From: JBBTXJ01 sp964636345 | GTDB taxonomy: Bacteria; Patescibacteriota; Patescibacteriia; Magasanikbacterales; JBBTXJ01 | DNA length: 5,873 nt | Assembly (NCBI GenBank): GCA_964636345.1 | Contig: CAZWRL010000035.1 | Location: 1-5,873, forward strand | Direction: 5' to 3' | Shown here: piece by piece, positions 3,893 through 5,873 of the stretch | Layout of the letters: each line of letters opens with the position of its first letter | Position numbering within the stretch: the first letter of the stretch is position 1 | Program-made: the position numbers and the translations under genes | Notes under the pieces: model-generated | The model's database searches: none | The model's input: only the letters and a program-made list of their open reading frames with translations | Told to the model about the DNA's origin: nothing

Positions 3893-5344
3893 ATGGCAAA
3901 GAAAAAGAAAGCGAGCAAGCAAAAGGCAAAGAAGAAGGTGGTAAAGAAAGCCGCGCCAAAAAAGCGCGCGGTTTTTATTGCGAAAAAAAAGCCGATTGTG
4001 GAAAAGAAGCTCGCGGCCCCCGCGCCCGTGGCAGAACAGAAGACAGCGGATGCTGAAGAGGGCGGCGCGTCGCAAAAGCACAGCGGCCTTCAGGCGTTGC
4101 GCGGCATGAAAGATATTTTGCCGAAAGAGGATCAGTATTGGTACGCGCTGTTGGATCACGCGATCCGTTTGGCGCAATTTTATGAGTTTGGGTGGATTCA
4201 GACGCCGCTGTTGGAAGACGCGCGTTTGTATGTGCGTTCCATTGGAAAAGGAACGGATATTGTGGAAAAAGAAATGTATGTGTTTGAAGATCGCGACTTG
4301 GAACGCGTGGCGCTTCGTCCGGAAGGCACGGCGGGCGTGGTGCGCGCGTACATTCAACATGGCATGTTGAATTTACCGCAACCCGTGAAGATGTGGTATT
4401 TCGCGTCCATGTTTCGGCACGAGCGTCCGCAGAAAGGACGCTATCGCGAACACCATCAAATTGGTTTTGAAGTGTTTGGGGATCCATCGCCATCCGCGGA
4501 CGCGCAGTTAATTGCGATCGCGTACACCTTGCTTTCTGATCTTGGCATTCCGGTTGAAGTGCGGATTAACAGCATCGGCATGCCGGACGAACGCGCGCGG
4601 TATATTGTGGAACTTACGGGGTATTATCGCGCGAAGCGAAGTTATTTGTGCGAGGATTGTAAAAAACGGTTGAACAGAAATCCGCTTCGGCTTTTGGATT
4701 GTAAAGAAGAGGGGTGCAAGCCGCTCCGCGATGAGGCGCCGCAGATTGTTGATTGGCTCTCGGAATCGTCAAAGAAATTTTTTATGGAACTTTTGGAAGA
4801 TTTGGATGAACTCCAGGTTCCGTATTCGCTTGATCCGTTTTTGGTGCGCGGATTGGATTATTATTCGCACACGGTATTTGAATTCTATACCAAAGAGCAA
4901 GACGCGGAGACCGCGCAGAGCGCGCTTGGCGGAGGCGGCCGCTATGATTTGTTGGTGGAACAATTGGGTGGCAGGCCTACGTCTGCGGTTGGATTTGGTG
5001 TGGGCATGGAACGCATTGTGACAGAATTGAAAAAACGTCCCGATGAGTTCGCTCAAAAACCGCCCACCGTTTTTTTGGCGCATTTGGGTCAGGGTGCACG
5101 CCGGAAGGCGTTGCGATTACTGCAAGATCTTCACGCAGAGGGCATGCGTGTTGGATTTAACCTCGCCAAGACCTCGCTCAAGGCGCAACTTGACATTGCC
5201 GACAAACAAAAGGTAATCTATACGCTCATCCTGGGTCAGAAGGAAATGATGGACGGCACCATTATTGTGCGGGATATGGAATCTGGCGCGCAGGAGATTG
5301 TGGATGTTACCAAAATTGTGCCGTTCTTAAAGAAGAAATTATAG
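3893..5344 (+). CDS. hisS: Histidyl-tRNA synthetase with Lys-rich N-terminal extension
   Basis: Class II synthetase that charges tRNA-His with histidine in the cytoplasm. It has 483 aa, against about 420-430 usual. Residues ~66-77 (LQALRGMKDILP) match the normal HisRS N-terminus. Class II motif 2 is FRHERPQKGRYREHHQIGFE (174-193), the HisRS signature is LVRGLDYYSHTVFE (317-330), and motif 3 is AVGFGVGMERI (365-375); the anticodon-binding domain covers about 392-483. C253, C256, C270 and C275 form a CxxC...CxxxxC set of the kind seen in the insertion domain of some HisRS proteins and may bind zinc. Residues 1-64 are extra: low complexity, with 18 Lys in the first 40, then an Ala/Glu-rich linker. 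GGTGAG at 3876-3881 serves as ribosome binding site for the ATG at 3893, and no start codon lies just before the core, so the extension is probably translated. It follows lepB by 17 nt. Confidence 0.97.
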   Translation: MAKKKKASKQKAKKKVVKKAAPKKRAVFIAKKKPIVEKKLAAPAPVAEQKTADAEEGGASQKHSGLQALRGMKDILPKEDQYWYALLDHAIRLAQFYEFGWIQTPLLEDARLYVRSIGKGTDIVEKEMYVFEDRDLERVALRPEGTAGVVRAYIQHGMLNLPQPVKMWYFASMFRHERPQKGRYREHHQIGFEVFGDPSPSADAQLIAIAYTLLSDLGIPVEVRINSIGMPDERARYIVELTGYYRAKRSYLCEDCKKRLNRNPLRLLDCKEEGCKPLRDEAPQIVDWLSESSKKFFMELLEDLDELQVPYSLDPFLVRGLDYYSHTVFEFYTKEQDAETAQSALGGGGRYDLLVEQLGGRPTSAVGFGVGMERIVTELKKRPDEFAQKPPTVFLAHLGQGARRKALRLLQDLHAEGMRVGFNLAKTSLKAQLDIADKQKVIYTLILGQKEMMDGTIIVRDMESGAQEIVDVTKIVPFLKKKL

Positions 5345-5360
5345 AAAGCGAGGTGGCGAT

Positions 5361-5606
5361 ATGTCAGAAATGCGTCGAAGACCAAATGAAAGTTTTGAGT
5401 CGTTCATGCGCCGCGCCAAAAAGCGCTGGCAGGCAAGTGGCAAATTACTGCAAGTGAAAAAAGTGCAGTTTTTTGAAGTGGAAAAAAGCCGCAACATGCG
5501 TCGTCGTTCCGCCGTGCGTCGGAAGCAATTGACGGACAAGACAGAATATCTGCGCAAGGTTGGCCGTTTGCCCGAGGAAGATAAATTTCAAGATAAAAGA
5601 CGGTAA
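5361..5606 (+). CDS. rpsU: Small-subunit ribosomal protein bS21
   Basis: bS21 sits on the 30S platform near the 3' end of 16S rRNA and helps mRNA binding at initiation. The 81-aa protein is very basic. It shows the family pattern of an ESFESFMRRAKKRWQASGKL segment (10-29), then KKVQFFEVEKSRNMRRRSAVRRK (33-55, equivalent to the RRREFYEKP...KR region of E. coli bS21), with a charged C-terminal tail to residue 81 (71 residues in E. coli). GAGGTG (5350-5355) lies 5 nt before the ATG and matches the anti-Shine-Dalgarno CCTCC at 2183-2187; it is the best ribosome binding site in the window. It follows hisS by 16 nt and precedes the yqeY-type gene by 2 nt. The rpsU-yqeY pair is common in bacteria. 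Confidence 0.92.
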   Translation: MSEMRRRPNESFESFMRRAKKRWQASGKLLQVKKVQFFEVEKSRNMRRRSAVRRKQLTDKTEYLRKVGRLPEEDKFQDKRR

Positions 5607-5608
5607 GT

Positions 5609-5873
5609 ATGTCCCTCTATCAAAAGATTCTTGGCGATTTGACGGAAGCCATGAAAACAAAACAGGCGGATCGTTTGTCTGTTTTGCGTATGGTGAAAAC
5701 GGCTGTTGAGAATGAACGGATTGCCGCGATGAAGCGCGATACTGAACCGGATGATGCGTTTGTGATGGCGGTGTTGAAGCGTTACAAGAAACAACAAGAA
5801 GACGCGTTGCTTGATTTTGAGCGCGGTGGACGGCAGGATGCGGTGGAAAAAGCAAAAGCGGAAATTGAACTGG
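5609..5873 (+). CDS. yqeY: YqeY/GatB-like protein (3' truncated by the window)
   Basis: Only the first 88 codons are present; the frame is open at the window end. The segment DRLSVLRMVKTAVENERI (21-38), followed by VLKRYKKQQEDALLDFERGGR (55-75) and DAVEKAKAEIEL (77-88), matches the YqeY family, whose fold resembles the tRNA-binding tail of the GatB subunit of the Glu/Asp-tRNA amidotransferase. The exact role of YqeY is not established; a link with tRNA is assumed from the fold. The gene starts 2 nt after the rpsU stop with no strong ribosome binding site, which suggests translational coupling to rpsU. Family proteins are usually about 150 aa, so a little over half is visible. Confidence 0.9.
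   Translation, partial: MSLYQKILGDLTEAMKTKQADRLSVLRMVKTAVENERIAAMKRDTEPDDAFVMAVLKRYKKQQEDALLDFERGGRQDAVEKAKAEIEL

Noticed and set aside
3872..5083. Long minus-strand open frames opposite hisS (3872-4360, 3975-4493, 4769-5083)
   Set aside because: They are antisense shadows caused by codon bias in hisS; their sequences are Arg/His-rich with no domain.
5445..5855. Minus-strand open frame of 136 codons opposite rpsU and yqeY
   Set aside because: Both + strand genes are recognised families, and the reverse frame has low-complexity composition and no ribosome binding site.
1..5873. CRISPR array, toxin-antitoxin, phage or defence genes
   Set aside because: No spaced direct repeats and no matching protein motifs were seen anywhere in the window.

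Overview
The window carries most of a bacterial 16S rRNA gene interrupted by an intron, two tRNAs, and five protein genes outside the intron. It most likely comes from a Candidate Phyla Radiation (Patescibacteria) genome. The reasons are a self-splicing-type intron with a homing endonuclease inside 16S rRNA, a 530 loop that departs from the usual bacterial sequence but keeps its pairing, a 16S gene not followed by 23S, tRNAs without encoded CCA, and small, tightly packed housekeeping genes. No finer taxonomic call is safe by eye.

Region 1 (1-2190): 16S rRNA, entered at about E. coli position 337, in two exons (1-433 and 1465-2190). A 1031-nt group I intron is inserted after E. coli position 793, in the 790 loop of helix 24. 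Ribozyme core pieces (P4, P5, P6, P7, P9) are visible. A 252-aa two-motif LAGLIDADG endonuclease is encoded in the P8 region, between the two strands of P7.

Region 2 (2191-2372): a spacer with two hairpins, then a strong intrinsic terminator, then a sigma70-type promoter. The 16S transcript appears to end here, so 23S rRNA is not co-transcribed in the usual way.

Region 3 (2373-3183): tRNA-Ile(GAT), a small polytopic membrane protein gene, and tRNA-Val(GAC), separated by only 3 and 2 nt, so probably one transcript. The membrane protein start codon would be almost leaderless once the tRNA is cut out. Both tRNAs have C instead of U at T-loop position 55.

Region 4 (3195-5873): an extended -10 promoter sits 11 nt from the start of lepB (signal peptidase I). 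hisS (histidyl-tRNA synthetase with a Lys-rich N-terminal extension), rpsU (bS21) and a truncated yqeY-family gene follow with gaps of 17, 16 and 2 nt. This looks like one operon joining protein export with translation. The genuinely unusual content is the intron system, the C55 tRNAs, the unlinked 16S gene and the tRNA-embedded membrane protein gene. I see no CRISPR array, insertion sequence or defence system.
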